NCBI GenBank assembly: GCA_026545765.1
Contig: CM048839.1
Coordinates: 63,608,601 to 63,672,600, forward strand
Reading direction: 5' to 3'
DNA from: Plantago major
Lineage: Eukaryota; Streptophyta; Magnoliopsida; Lamiales; Plantaginaceae
DNA: 64,000 nt
The position numbers and the translations under genes were made by a program. The notes under the pieces were generated by a model, which was given only the letters and a program-made list of their open reading frames with translations, did no database searches and was not told the origin of the DNA. Within the stretch, counting starts at the first letter, position 1; each line of letters begins with the position of its first letter. Shown one piece after another: positions 40,868 through 53,345 of this stretch.

Positions 40868-40945
40868 CTGTAAGAACAAACATAAAAGATTTAGTAGTGG
40901 GTTTTCCGAGCATTCTTGAAGGAGACTATTCTTGCGATTACTTAC
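40868..40945 (-). other. candidate intron in the 3' gene, copy A
   Basis: The donor is GAGAAG|GTAAGTAATCG and the acceptor is TTTGTTCTTACAG. It is 78 nt. Copy B has the matching signals at 46,880-46,956. Confidence 0.6.
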
Positions 40946-41230
40946 CTTCTCGTGAAGTCTCGATAAATGCTTCCTCGGAGAGCTTTTGACCTGGAATCTC
41001 TTGGTTGTGGGGTGTTAGTTCCACCACCACTACTTCCTCGATTGGAGCTGAAGAGACATTAAGAATATTAGAACATAAGATAAGAGCATTTTAGTTAGTT
41101 ATTTCTTGTTCGGAGATAACTTTACTACATGGGACGAGCTCTTCTTGATGTTACGAGGTTTGAGAACCTCTTCTTGATTCAAAGGGGTGGACAAGTTTTC
41201 TTCCCCCTGAAAGATTGCCTCTAAATTGTC

Positions 41231-41308
41231 CTGTAACAAACAAAGTTTATGAATAACTGGTTAACATATACCTATGTTCACAAATTACATACAAACCATC
41301 TTTGTTAC
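41231..41308 (-). other. candidate intron in the 3' gene, copy A
   Basis: The donor is TTCAG|GTAACAAAG and the acceptor is TTTGTTTGTTACAG. It is 78 nt. In copy B this area is shortened and altered. Confidence 0.5.
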
Positions 41309-43794
41309 CTGAATATAGTCTGGCTGATCATTGATCTCTTGGACTTGTGGTGATTCCTCTGCAGTATCATACTGAGCTCCATCTCAGTTTGATCCCTTTC
41401 TGACAGTTGAGCTTTCTCATAGGGTTGAGAAGCGTGTTAAAGCAGGATTTTCTTGACAACATTAAGTCTTGGCATTGTGAATGTGGAAGCAATGTCGGGA
41501 TCTTCGACATTCTATCTTCCTCACCGGGCCTTCTTCTTCCTGCTTTGGCGGAGGGCTCTTGTCTCTCTGAAGAGCTGAGCTTGATGCTCCTCCATGGGTC
41601 TCATACTTGAATCTTTTGAGTACTTTTGCAAGTACTTCATCATCCTCAGAATCACTATTCTGTGTTGGTGTAGACCCATCTACGATATTTCTATCATCTC
41701 TGAAGAGTTACGGGCGATCGATTGAGGATTCTTGGGGCATTCTGGAGTTGCCTTTCTAGGCGTCCAACATCTTCTGAGACCTTGTCTCCAGAAGGTTGTG
41801 CCTCTTGTATGCTTAGGGACTTGGAGGCTCTTTTGCTTTGAGTCCTCTTTCTCTTGGCAACTGGAGGTTTAGCTTGACCTTGCTCAGTGACCTACTCACC
41901 TTACTGTGCAGTTTCTTCTTCTTCTTCTACCATTACGAATCGTTCTCGTGACAAGTTTCTCCTTTTCTTCAAAGGCGTGTGCGAAAAGGGAGTTGGTGAT
42001 TGGGATTTCTTGTTTCTCTCGAGTGATTCCCATTGTTTCGAATGTAGCAGATTACGAGACAAAGTGCATATTGGCCTTTGGCTCAGCAAGGCCATTGATG
42101 ATTTTGGGCTCAAATTCCTCAATATGTCCAAGGAATTTGTTGAAGGCGTACTTCCCCCAATTGAAGTGGGTTTCCTGCCCTTCATGCTTCTTGTTCAGAA
42201 GATGCATCATCATCCATCTCTCCATGCTTATCTGGTCTACTCCACCTTTGTTTCCATCAAAGCAACGGACCAGAATAAGAGCTAAAGTACTCGGTGTTTA
42301 CGGAGATGACTAGTTCGATGGCTTTGAACAAAGTCTCTGAAACCCTTTGCATTTTCTAACTTGATTGCTTTAAATAGCTTTTTGACGCCTTGAATCATGG
42401 AAGCGTCCTTGATGTTGATGTGTTCAATTGTTCCTCGATTTTTCAATCGGAATATCTTGCATAAAGTCTTGCAGTCTAGAACAATTTCTTGTCCTTGGAC
42501 TTCAGTCTGCATGTATTTCTCTTCTTCATCATTCACAACCTTTGTGAAGATTTTGAAGTTGTTATAGAACTCCAGTACATCCAGTGTGGATAGTCCACTG
42601 GGTGCAGTAGATAGAAGCTTGTAGATATGGGAATTCTTCAGCATCCCCAATATCAGTTTCCTTTCTGGTCTTGAAGGTATAACTACTGGTACATACCTCT
42701 TCACCAGAAAAGCTCCCCAATTCATTTTGTGGTTAGGGTTCTAGTCCGATGGGGTGAACTTTCCCAGAAGGCGTTTATTCAACACCTTAAGTTCCTTTCC
42801 TCCTTGCATTTCAGCAGGAGTAGATGATCTTGACCTAAGGGTTCTTGGTGGTCATCTTCTTGGGTGCCATCTCTTATATAGAGTTTTGGTGAGTGTTTTC
42901 GGATGAATTTTGCACAATTAATCGAGATTAGTCTATCTTTTAGGAAGACAAAGCCTGAAGTTTAGTTTGCAGAGGGGGTTTTGCAGACATCTTGAGAGAT
43001 TTTGCTGTTTTGATGCAAGTTTGAAATTTCGGAATTGGTAAAAGTGTTTGTCTTTTGCCCAAATCCTATATATATAGCAGACAATATGTACATAGATACA
43101 ACATACATGGTTGAATATGAATGCGTGTCTTTGTCTGCATAAGCGGTAATGCGTCCTTTGTACTTCATTAAATGCATAATGGGCCATATACGCATTTCTC
43201 AATGACATTACTTGCTTTGTTTTAATCTCAACTGTTGAGATCAAACGTTTTTTCATCAAGGGATTATATTGAATATCTTGTAATGATATCAATCAACAAA
43301 TGGTATTGTGCCGACTTGATGGATTTTTAACAAGTTATATCCATTATGTCACTTAGTAAAGAGTAAGAACACTCAATCGTTTGAACTTATCATTCTGAGT
43401 GTGAAGTCCTTATCTTTATATTGTTTATCATAAAAATGGCAAAAATACGAGACATTGGACATGTTTGACTTTCAGAACTTATACTTTTCGGGCTTTGTGT
43501 GTCTTTTCTCTTTATGACAAAATAGCTTTCTGAATTCAAGTGTCAGAAGCTTCAGTTGTTTGAATGTATTTGACCCACTCTTAGTAAGTAAGTTCTAGTC
43601 TTATTTACCTATTGAGTGTGTACCAACCTTTGCCTTTCTGGATACTCGTTCCAGAAATGTTTTGCCTTTCTGAGTGTTGCTACTCAGAAATCTTTGTATC
43701 ACTTCTTATTAACTTGTCTTTCTGAGAACATGTTCTCAGAGACCTACTTCTTTTCTACCTCACTTACTCAGACTTTAGAGATTCAGGACATATT

Positions 43795-45130
43795 TCAGTC
43801 CTTAGGCATCTCCATTAATCCAAGATTATGTCTTAAGGTCAAGAACCGGCTTTCTTGTAGGGGCTTGGTGAAGATATCTGCAAGTTGCTCTTCAGTGCCA
43901 ATTTTGAGTATCTCTATATTGCCTTTCTCAACATGGTCTCTGATGAAGTGGTGTCTGACATCAATGTGCTTTGTTATGGCATGGAACTTGGGGTTCTGTG
44001 TGATTGCAATAGCACTTGTGTTATCACAAAAAATGGGAGTTTTCTCTTCATTGAGTCCATAGTCTCTGAGTTGTTGTTGAATCCACAGAATTTGTGTTGC
44101 ACAACAACCAGCAGCAATATATTTAGCCTCTGTGGTAGAAGTTGCAATTGAGTTTTGCTTTTTGCTAAACCATGAGATAAGTCTAGTTTCTGAGGTTCTT
44201 TTCCTATCAAGCATTGATCCAGCATAATCAGCATCTGAGTAACCAGCCAGACCCAATCCACTTTCTTTAGGATACCACAAACCTACATCTACTGTACCTT
44301 TCACATACCTTAATATTTTCATAGCAATGTTGTAGTGTGATTGCATTGGATTTGTTTGAAATCTAGCACACACACCAACTGCATATATTGAATATCAGGT
44401 CTGCTTGTAGTAAGGTAAAGTAGTGAACCTATCAATTTTCTATACTTGTGTTCATCAACACTCTTATCGATTCGATAGGTCATCTTGGTTCCTATGCTCA
44501 TAGGAATCTTAGCATTCTTTTCAGAAGGATTAAGATTGAACTTTGTGAGCATGTCTGTTGCATACTTTGTCTGACTAATGATTATTCCATCATTGAGTTG
44601 CTTGACTTGCAATCCTAGGAAATAGTTCAATTCTCCCATCATGCTCATCTCAAACTTACTTTTCATGAGATTTGCAAAGTCATCACAAAGTTGCTTGTCC
44701 TTAGATCCAAATATAATGTCATCAACATATACTTGAACTAAGAGTAGTTTCCCATCATGATTTAAAGTAAATAAAGTTTTATCAACTTCACCTTTCTTGA
44801 AACCACTTTCCAGAAGGTGTTTGGCCAAAGTGTCATACCATACTCTCGGAGCCAGTTTCAGTCCATATAGAGCTTTATGTAGTTTATAGACCATTCTACT
44901 TTCTAAGGAAACTTCAAAGCTAGGTGGTTGTTCAACATAGACTTCCTCAGCAAGTTCACCATTCAAGAATGCACTCTTGACATCCATCTGATAAACTTTA
45001 AAGTCTTTATGAGCTGCAAAGGTCAGAAAGAGTCTTATTGCATCCAATCGGCTTTGGTGCATATGACTCATCAAAATCTAAACCTTGATGCAGGTAAATC
45101 CCTTGGCAACCAACCTTGCTTTGTTTACGG
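43795..45130 (-). CDS. pol: copia reverse transcriptase and RNase H, copy A
   Basis: RT: the frame 45,074-44,319 contains [40 protein letters not shown], the catalytic [24 protein letters not shown] and [14 protein letters not shown]. Upstream, to about 45,130, are LHQGLDFDE-type residues in another frame. RNase H: the frame 44,373-43,795 contains [52 protein letters not shown] and [20 protein letters not shown], then the end ADIFTKPL. A frameshift at about 44,375 separates the two. All four RNase H catalytic regions and the RT YVDD are present, so apart from the shift this is the better-kept copy. The stop at 43,795 is the normal end of pol. Confidence 0.9.
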
Positions 45131-45689
45131 TTATTTCACGATTCATTCATCTTGTTTACGAAAACCCACTTAGTTCCAATCACGGATATTCCTTCTAAAA
45201 TGGAACTAGTTTCCGGACTTTGTTTCTTTCAAGCGATCGACTCTTGTTGCATTGCGAGAGATCCGATCTTGGTCTCTTAATGCTTCTTCTGATTTTAGGT
45301 TGATGTTTGAGATGAAACATCGAAAGAGAGAGTTAGAATTTTCACTATTGCTCTCCTAGTCCTAACACCTTGATTGATTGGTCGATCACATCTTTTGCGA
45401 GATGATCCTTGATCCATCTCATTATGGGTTTAGGGCTAGTAGAATTGACATCTATGTGATCATTTGTGAATCACTACGATTATGACTTGATACTTCTTGA
45501 TGTCTGTGACATCTTGCACCTCGGAGGCGGTGAATGTCGACACTTGCTCGATTAATGACTTTACGGGACATGCACATCGGAGAGGTCATTTCGAGTTAGC
45601 TCTCGATGAACATCTTGATTTCCATTACGGAATTCTCATAGGAAATTCTTCATCATGTCGAAAATCATCTGGTTGTTACTAGGCATTCC

Positions 45690-45996
45690 ATGCTTTTCTT
45701 CGTCAGTCATCCTCTCTTTCCACAATGATGTTTTTCCTTTACGGGGTTCTTCTTGAGAATCCTTTATCATTATTTCCTTGAACCTTCGAGAGTTCATCGA
45801 CAAGGGTGTTTTCTTGCTTCCTTCATAGAATACAACATGAGTGATTCTTGATCTTCTTTGTTCTTTTGTTGTAAACTCTGTATGCTTTGCTATTCATAGA
45901 ATAACCAAGAAACACACCTTCATCTGCCTTTGGTTGAAATGTTCTTAGATACTCTTTTCCATTGTTAAGAACAAAACATCTACAACCAAACATTTT
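45690..45996 (-). pseudogene. copia integrase C-terminus, copy A (truncated by the duplication)
   Basis: From 45,996 the minus strand reads MFGCRCFVLNNGKEYLRTFQ, then KADEGVFLGYSMNSKAYRVY, which is the C-terminal region that follows the integrase core in Sireviruses. The core itself is missing because this copy starts at the duplication joint. Confidence 0.8.
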
Positions 45997-46020
45997 TAGA
46001 TGTTTGGATGCTCAGAGGGA
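45990..46020. other. joint of a head-to-tail 6-kb duplication
   Basis: Left of the joint the sequence matches integrase at 51,960-51,995. Right of it the sequence matches the 3' gene at about 40,070-40,110. The overlapping words GTTTG and GTTTGGATG on the two parents give a few bases of microhomology. Confidence 0.8.
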
Positions 46021-46469
46021 GGTTCTTGATAATCATTTTCGTCCATCTCCTCGTCATCTTCTGAAACCAGGTTGATCACATTTGGGAATGTAATCATCAT
46101 CCCATTAACTTCTTCTTGTTCAGCAGGATAAGTAGTGAGCTTGCTGGGCAAGGCAGGATGGGTAACCATCTGCTCTTGGGTTTGAGCATCCGCAGACTTG
46201 AAATCTGCTATAAGTCTTTGTGCTACTTCATGAATGAAGTCTTCATGCATTAGAGTGGCAAATGAGTAGGACTCTGTAGGGAACAATGGATGGATATAAT
46301 CCTCCAGATTTAGGGCAATTGCTCTCTTTTCTGGGACGTCGAGTACTCTGGCTACTTCAGAAAGGTCAGCCTTTCTGAGTTTCTGCCATTGTCCGAAGCA
46401 CTTGAGATGTTTCTTTAAGGTGTGTATACGGAAGGCCTTGAGTAAATCAACTGGCACTAGACTTTGAGC

Positions 46470-46550
46470 CTGAAAGAAAGTGTTCAAGTTAGTTTTGTTC
46501 AAACCACTTGTGTTAGTATCTGTGTGCAGAAGTGAGCTTTCTGAATATAC
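46470..46550 (-). other. candidate intron in the 3' gene, copy B
   Basis: The donor is ACACAG|GTATATTC, the branch-type word is GATACTAACAC, and the acceptor is ACTTTCTTTCAG. It is 81 nt and open in frame, so retention would not break translation. Confidence 0.6.
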
Positions 46551-46879
46551 CTGTGTAGAAACACTAGGCTCATCTGCTTGGATTTTTACTTGCTTGGGCA
46601 CAGAGGCCTCAGATACTTTGGTGTGAGGAGAAGTTTTATCCTCATCAACCTTTCTTTACCTTGAACACGAGTTAAAATCAAACATGTTTAGAAACTTTTA
46701 GAGAAAAGATAGGTGGAAAGGTGCTACGAGACTTCACTTACTTCCAGTGAGGAAGCTCGAGCATGTTCCTCGAAACCTTGGGGTTTACGGCACCTTTTCT
46801 GAGATCTTGCTTGTTCGGCGATTTTAGTTTCTTCTGGAGGAGATGACCATTGTTTCTCCATCGAATTGTTCTTGGTGAG

Positions 46880-46956
46880 CTGTAAGAACAAACATAAGAG
46901 ATTTTAGTAGTGGATTTTCGAGCATTCGTTGAAGAAGACTATTACTGATTATTTAC
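46880..46956 (-). other. candidate intron in the 3' gene, copy B
   Basis: The donor is GAGAAG|GTAAATAATCAG and the acceptor is TTTGTTCTTACAG. It is 77 nt. Confidence 0.5.
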
Positions 46957-49802
46957 CTTCTCAGCATAAGGCTCAGTAAATACTTCCTCATAAAGCTTTT
47001 CAGCTTCTGGAATCTCTAGGTATTGGGGTGTTGGTTCCACCACCACTACTTCCTCAGTTGGATCCTAAGAAGAGACATTAAGAATATTAGAACATAAGAG
47101 CAATTTTAGTTAGTTATTTCTTGTTAGAGATAACTTTTACTACAATGGACGAGGCTCTTCTTGATGTTACGAGGTTGGAGGAACCTCTTCTTGATTCAAG
47201 GGTGGACATGTTTTCTTCCCACGAAAGTGTGTCTCAGTGGCTGTAACAAATCTGACTTATGAGTAACAAGTTAACATACAATTATGTTGACATGTTGAAT
47301 CTGAAACTATCTTTGTTACTGAATAGAGTCGGTGATCATTGATCTGTTGGACTTGTGGTGATTCCACAATCTCTCTGTGCTCATTATTGTTCTCCTCTAC
47401 GTATCATTACGAGTCTCCTTCTCGGTTTGATCCCTTTACGAGTTGAGCTCTCACGGAAGGTTGAGGAACTGTTGAAACGAGGTTTTCTTTAGCAAAATTA
47501 AGTGCTGGCATTGTGAATGTGGAAGCAATGGCAACAACTTCCATCATTCTATCTTCCTCACCCAGGCCTTCTTCTTCCTGCTGGGCAGAGGGGCTCTTGT
47601 CTTTACGAAGAATTTGAACTTGATGCTCCTCCATGGGTCTCATACTTGAATCTTTTGAGTACTTTTGCAAGTACTTCATCATCCTCGAGAATCACTATTA
47701 CGTGTTGGTGTGAACCATCTATGATATTTCTATCATCTACGGAGAGTTACGGGCATTATGGTTCGGGACTCTTGGGGCATTCTGAGTTGCCTTTACAGGC
47801 GTCCAACATCTTTTGAGACCTTGTCTCCGGAAGGTTGTGCCTCTTGTATGATTAGGGACTTGGGCTCTTTTGCTTTGAGTCCTCTTTCTCTTGGCAACTG
47901 GAGGTTTAGCTTTGGCTTGCTCAGAGACCTCCTCACCTTGTTGTGCAGTTTCTTCTTCTGCTTTTCTGAGTGCGTTCTCAGCAGCAATTTTCTCCTTTTC
48001 TTCAAAAGCGTGTACGAAAAGAGAATTGGTATGGGATTTCTTGTTTCTCTCGAGAGTGATTCCCATTGTTTCGAGAATGTAGATTACGAGACCAAAGTGC
48101 ATATTAGCCTTTGGCTCGGCAAGGCCATTGATGATTTTGGGCTCAAATTCCTCAATATGTCGAGAATTTGTTGAAGGCGTACTTCCCCCAATTGAAGTGG
48201 GTTTCCTGCCCTTCATGCTTCTTGTTCAGAAGATGCATCATCATCCATCTCTCCATGCTTATCTGGTCTACTCCTCCTTTGTTTCCATCAAAGCAACGGA
48301 CCAGGATAAGAGCTAAAGTGCTCGTGTTTACGGAGATGACTGAATTCGATGGCTTTTAGAACAAAGTCTCTGGCGACCTTTTGCATTTTCTATTGGATTG
48401 CTTGAATAGCTCTTTGGCGCCTTGAATCATGGGCGTCCTTGATGTTGATGTCTTCAAATGTTCCTCGATTTTCAATCGGAATATCTTGCGAAAGTCTTGC
48501 GATCTAGAACAATTTCTTGTCCTTGGACTTGATGCGCATGTATTTTCTTCTTCATCATTCACAACTTTTGTGAAGATTTTAGAGTTGTTATAGAACTCCG
48601 GTACATCCGGTGTGGATAGTCCCTTTGGAGTGCGGATAAACTTGTAGATATGGGAGTTCTTGACATTCCCAATATCGGTTTCGTTTACGGTTTTGAAGAT
48701 ATAGCTGGCGATACATATCTCTTTACTAGAAAGGCTCCCAATTCATTTTGTGTTTAGGGTTCAAGTCGATGGGGTAAACTTTCCCGGAAAGGCGTTTATT
48801 GAACACCTTAAGTTCCTTTCCTCCTTGCTTTTTTGAGGAGGCGGAGGATGTTGCCTTAGGGTTCTTGGTGGTCATCTTCTTGGGTGCCATCTCTTATATA
48901 GAGTTTAGAGTGAGTGTTTTCAGATGAATATTGCACAATTAATAGAGATTAGTCTATCTTTTGAAGACTAAGCCAAGAAGTTGAGTTTTCGGAGGGTTTT
49001 GGAGAAATCTTGAGAGATTTTGTTTTGATGCAAGTATGAAATTTGAATTGGTAAAGTGTTTGTCTTTTGCCCAAATTCTATATATATAGGGACAAAATGT
49101 ACATAGATACAACATACATATAGCTGAATATGAATGTGTGTCTTTGCATCTAATGGGCGTAAATGCGTCCTTTGTGCTTCATTAAATGCGTAGTGGGCCA
49201 TATGCGCATTTCTCAGCAGACATTACTTGCTTTGTTTTAATCTCAACCGTTGAGATCAAGCGTTTATTCATCAAGGGCTTATATTGAATATCCTCTAATG
49301 ATATCAATCAACAAATGGTAATGTGCCGACTTGATGGATTTTTAATATGCTACATTCATTGTGTCACTTAGTAAAGAGTAGGAACACTTAATCGTTTGAG
49401 CTTATCATTCTGAATGTCAAGTCCTTATCTATATATTGTTTATCATGAAAAGGGTAAAAATACAAGACATTGTACATGTTTGACTTTCAGAACTTATACC
49501 TTATGGGCTTTGTGTGTCCATTTCTCTTTATGACTAAATAGCTTTCTGAATTTAAGTGTCAGAAGCTTCAGTTGTTTGAATGTATTTGACCCACTCTCAG
49601 TAAGTATGTTCTAGTTTTATTTACTTATTAAGTGTGTACCGACCTTTGCCTTTCTGGATACCCGTTCCAGAAATGTTTTGCCTTTCTGAGTGTTGCTACT
49701 CAGAAACCTTTGCATCACTTCTTATCATCATGGCTTTCTGAGAACCTGTTCTCAGAGGCCTACTCACTTATTCAATCTTTAGAGATTCAGGACAATTTTT
49801 CA

Positions 49803-51130
49803 GTCCTTAAACTCCATTAATCCAAGATTATGTCTTAAGGTCAAGAACCGGCTTTCTTGTAAGGGCTTAGTGAAGATATATGCAAGTTGGTATTCTGTGC
49901 CAATCTTGAGTATCTCTATATTGCCTTTCTCAACATGGTCTCTGATGAAGTGGTGTCTAACATCAATGTGCTTTGTTCTGGCATGGAATTTGGGGTTCTG
50001 TGTGATTGTAATAGCACTTGTGTTATCACGAGAAAATGGGAGTTTTCTCTTCATTGAGTCCATAGTCTACGAGTTGTTGTTGAATCGAAAAATTTGTGTT
50101 GCACAACAACCGGATAATATATTGACCTCTGTGGTAGAAGTTGCAATTGAGTTTTGTTTCTTGCTAAACCACGAGATAAGTCTAGTTCGGCTGACAAGTT
50201 CACGAGGTACTTTTCCTATCAAGCATAATCGACATCGAGTAACCATCCAAACTCGATCCACTTTCTTTAGGATACCACAAACTACATCTACTTTACCTTT
50301 CACATACCTTAATATTTTCATAGCAATGTTGTAGTGTGATTGCATTGGATTTGTTTGAAATCTAGCACACACTCGGCATATTGAATATCTCGAATGCCTT
50401 GTAGTAAGGTAAAGTAGTGAACTATCAATTTCCTATACTTGTGTTCATCAACACTATACGATTGATTATAGGTCATCTTGGTTCCTATGCTCATAGGTAT
50501 CTTAGCATTCTTTTCGGAAGGCTTAAGTTTGAACTTTGTGAGCATGTCTTTTGCATACTTTAATGCGACTAATGAATATTCCATCATTGAGTTGCTTGAC
50601 TTGCTATCCTAGGAAATAGTTCAATTCTCCCATCATGCTCATCTCAAACTTACTTTTCATTAGATTTGCAAAGTAATCACAAAGTTTCTTGTACTTAGAT
50701 CAAAATATGATGTCATCAACATATAATTGAACTAAGAGTAGTTTCCCATTATGGTTTAAAGTAAATAAAGTTTTATCAACTTCACCTTTCTTGAAACCAC
50801 TTTCCAGAAGGTATTTGGCCAAAGTGTCATACCATGCTCTTGGAGCTGTTGATCCATAAAGAGCTTTACGTAGCTTATAGACCATTCTACTTTACGAGGA
50901 AACTTCAAAGCCGGTGGTTGTTCAACATAGACTTCCTCGGCAAGTTCACCATTCAGAATGCACTCTTGACATCCATCGATAAACTTTAAAGTCTTTATTT
51001 GCTGCCAAAGGCAAGAAAGAGTCTTATTGCATCAATCGGCAGGCTGGTGCATATGACTCATCAAAATCTAAACCTTGATGGGTGAATCCTTAGCAACCAA
51101 CCTTGCTTTGTTTACGGTTATTTCACGATT
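49803..51130 (-). pseudogene. copia reverse transcriptase and RNase H, copy B
   Basis: It has the same order as copy A but is more broken. RT pieces are at 50,885-50,700 (MVYKLRKALYGS..APRAWYDT and QLYVDDIIF) and 50,587-50,318 ([20 protein letters not shown]). RNase H pieces are at 50,372-50,067 ([33 protein letters not shown]) and 50,063-49,800 ([36 protein letters not shown]). There are at least four frame breaks and a deletion around DADYAGS. Confidence 0.85.
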
Positions 51131-51679
51131 CATTCATCTTGTTTACGAAAATCTACTTAGTTCCAATCAAGATATTCCTTCTACAAATGGAACTAGTTTC
51201 GGACTTTGTTTCTTTCAAGTGATCGACTCTTCTTGCATTCTTTGAGATCCGGTCTTGGTCTCTTAATGCTTCTTCTATAGTTTTAGTTGAATGTTTGAGA
51301 TAAAACATCGAAGAGAATTAGCATTTTCGACTATTGCTCTCCTAGTCTAACACCTTGATTGGTTGGTCGATCCGTCTTTTCTTGAGATGATCCTTGATCC
51401 ATCTCATCATGGGTTTAGAAATTTAGTAGAATTGACATCTATGTGATATGAATGTGAATCACTACGATTATGACTTGATACTTCTTGATGTCTGTGACAT
51501 TTTGCACCTCGGAGGGCGGTGAATGTCGACACTTGCTCGGTGTGTGACTTTACGGGACATGCACTGTCGGAGAGGTCATTTTGAGTTAGCTCTCTCATGA
51601 ACATCTTGATTTCCATTTATGGAATTCTCATAGGAAATTCTTCATCATATGCGAGAATCATCTGGTTGTTACTAGGCAT

Positions 51680-52860
51680 TTCATGCTTTTCTTAAATCGA
51701 GTCTTCCTCTCTTTCCACAATGATGTTTTTCCTTTACGAGGTTCTTCTTGAATCCTTTATCATTAGTTCCTTGAACCTTTACGAGTTCACCCGATGGGGT
51801 GTTTTCTTGCTTTCTTCATAGAATACAACATGGGCGATTCTTGATTTTCTTTGTTCTTTTGTTGTAGACTCTGTGCTTTGCTATTCTTAGAATAACCAAG
51901 AAACACACCTTCATCTACCTTTAGTTGAAATGTTCTTAGATACTCTTTTCCATTGTTAAGAACAAAACATCTACAACGAAACACTTTTAGATGTTTGATA
52001 TTAGAATTACCTGACGAGTTCATAAGGGGTCTTGTCATGGTGTTTGTTTATCAAACATCTATTTTGTGTGTAGCATCTTTGTGTTTGACTTGACCCGATA
52101 AACTTCACTTATCTCGGTGTCAACTAGCATTGTCCTTTGCTTCTTTAAGTGTTCTATTTTTCCTTTCTGCAACACCATTTTGTTGTGGTGTTCTTCTGAG
52201 AGGAAAGTTGGTGTTGTATACCTTTCTTTGGTACAAAACTCCTTAATGTCTTGGTTGACAAACTTCGGTACCATAGTCTAATACGATTGCGGATACCTTG
52301 TCATTTTCATGACTTCAAGCTTATTGACAAGTTTGGTATCTCCACCCGCATGATTTGCCGGAAAATGACCCAGTGAATCTTGAGAAGTCATCTCTGACAA
52401 CAAGACCATACTTCTTTCTGCATAATTCTGAGATGATTCAAAAGATCCATGTGTAATAGTTGCGTTAGTCTAACTCTTAAATTGTACGGTTTTGACTTGA
52501 AAGAGATTTTAGATTGTTTCCCCATCGGCGAGCAGATACCATCCTTTACGAAGATGTTTTGGGAAGGCGACCACTAACTCTTTCTTGTAAGTTTGTTGAG
52601 TTTTGAAATTCAAGTGACTCATTCTTTTGTGCCACAACCGGTGCTCTTGTGTGACCTCATAGACTTCGTCATAGAGACATTCTTGGTTGTGGCGAGATGC
52701 CCGGTCAACTTATAAAGACGCCTTCCTTGCCCGAGCAACCAAAGGTATGCCTTTGACTCATTATATAAGTTTGCAATACTTTGCTTTGAATTTCTGATAA
52801 ATCCCTTATGCATAAGCTGGCTCATGCTAAATAGATTATATTTCAAACCCTTAACATATG
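51680..52860 (-). pseudogene. copia GAG-pre-integrase and integrase
   Basis: 52,846-52,619: MKYNLFSMSQLMHKGF and YKLTGHLATTKN, the segment preceding integrase. The core is fragmented around 52,600-52,100. 52,274-52,059: FVNQDIKEFCTKERYT, then HHNKMVLQKGKIEHLKKQRT (degraded QQNGVAERKNR) and MLVDTEISEVY. 52,038-51,787: LKVFRCRCFVLNNGKEYLRT, then LGYSKNSKA. The catalytic DDE set cannot be shown to be complete. The integrase is dead as written. Confidence 0.8.
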
Positions 52861-52869
52861 TCGTCGGTG

Positions 52870-53345
52870 ATTGTTAATGATCCCAATTTAGCGTTGCCAT
52901 ATTTGAGAGAGGGATGTAATTCTCCTCCAAATCGATATACGGTCCATTGTTGCAAGCTTTGTAGTTGACGGTTGCTTTGTCTCTGTCATGTGCTTTCGCA
53001 TCCACTATCAAATAGCCATTGAGCCTTAGTCGAGGCGTTACGCAAAAGCAGAAGCGGGAGTTAGGTCTTGCTTGAGAGATAGAACCATTTAGACTAAACA
53101 TTCTTCGGTAGGAATCCACATTTAGTGAATTTCTTGGGAGTTTGTTTTGTCTAACGATCAAGGAGATCTGATAGAATCGATAATTTTGATCTCAATTTTC
53201 CTTCTTAGGGTGTATCTAGGTGTTCCTTTTGGTGCTTTACGGACCACAGGTTTACGGGGTTGCTTTTGACAAACTTGGCCTTTGGCGAGTTCCTTCAAGC
53301 TCGGCATTGGTTTTCGGTGGCTTGAGATTTCTTCCACTTACATCT
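52870..53345 (-). pseudogene. copia aspartic protease, degraded
   Basis: The frame 53,161-52,874 reads NGYLIVDAKAHDRDKATVNY, a shifted form of the WxLDSGCSRHMTG segment. NYKACNNGPYIDL and MATLNWDH follow, the usual context after the active site in Sireviruses. The DSG itself is destroyed by indels. Confidence 0.65.

Larger units (their letters stand above)
38538..42870 (-). pseudogene. Sirevirus-like 3' gene (env-like position), copy A, apparently with introns
   Basis: The start is the ATG at 42,870 (MAPKKMTTKNP). A frameshift follows, then the 147-codon frame 42,725-42,282 with MNWGAFLVKRYVPVVIPSRP, LSTLDVLEFYNNFKIFTKVV and ILGMLKNSHIYKLLSTAPSG. Downstream minus-strand pieces are basic or acidic and low complexity, with coiled-coil character. 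Those from 40,706 onward include VPVDLLKASVYTLKKHLKCF and FPTESYSFATLMYEDFIHEV. The last pieces (39,012-38,538) have KGRGRKRKQSNPP and a Glu/Asp-rich stretch. Three GT-AG segments of 78-81 bases interrupt it. The VLEFYNNF..-GQEIVLD..TLCKIF pattern resembles the 3' ORF of the Athila-like element here. Its function is unknown, and env-like is only a positional label. Confidence 0.6.
45996..48890 (-). pseudogene. Sirevirus-like 3' gene, copy B (5' part)
   Basis: The start is the ATG at 48,890 (MAPKKMTTKNPKATSSASSK), in a frame that stays open further than copy A's start. It then breaks up (48,562-48,356, 48,216-47,737, 47,682-47,407). A 201-codon frame (46,601-45,996) includes LVPVDLLKAF, HTLKKHLKCFGQWQKLRKAD and FPTESYSFATLMHEDFIHEV, and runs into the duplication joint. 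The candidate introns at 46,470-46,550 and 46,880-46,956 are shared with copy A. A further insert at about 46,664-46,745, bounded by GTAAGT and a C/T-poor AAG end, is absent from copy A. Confidence 0.6.
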
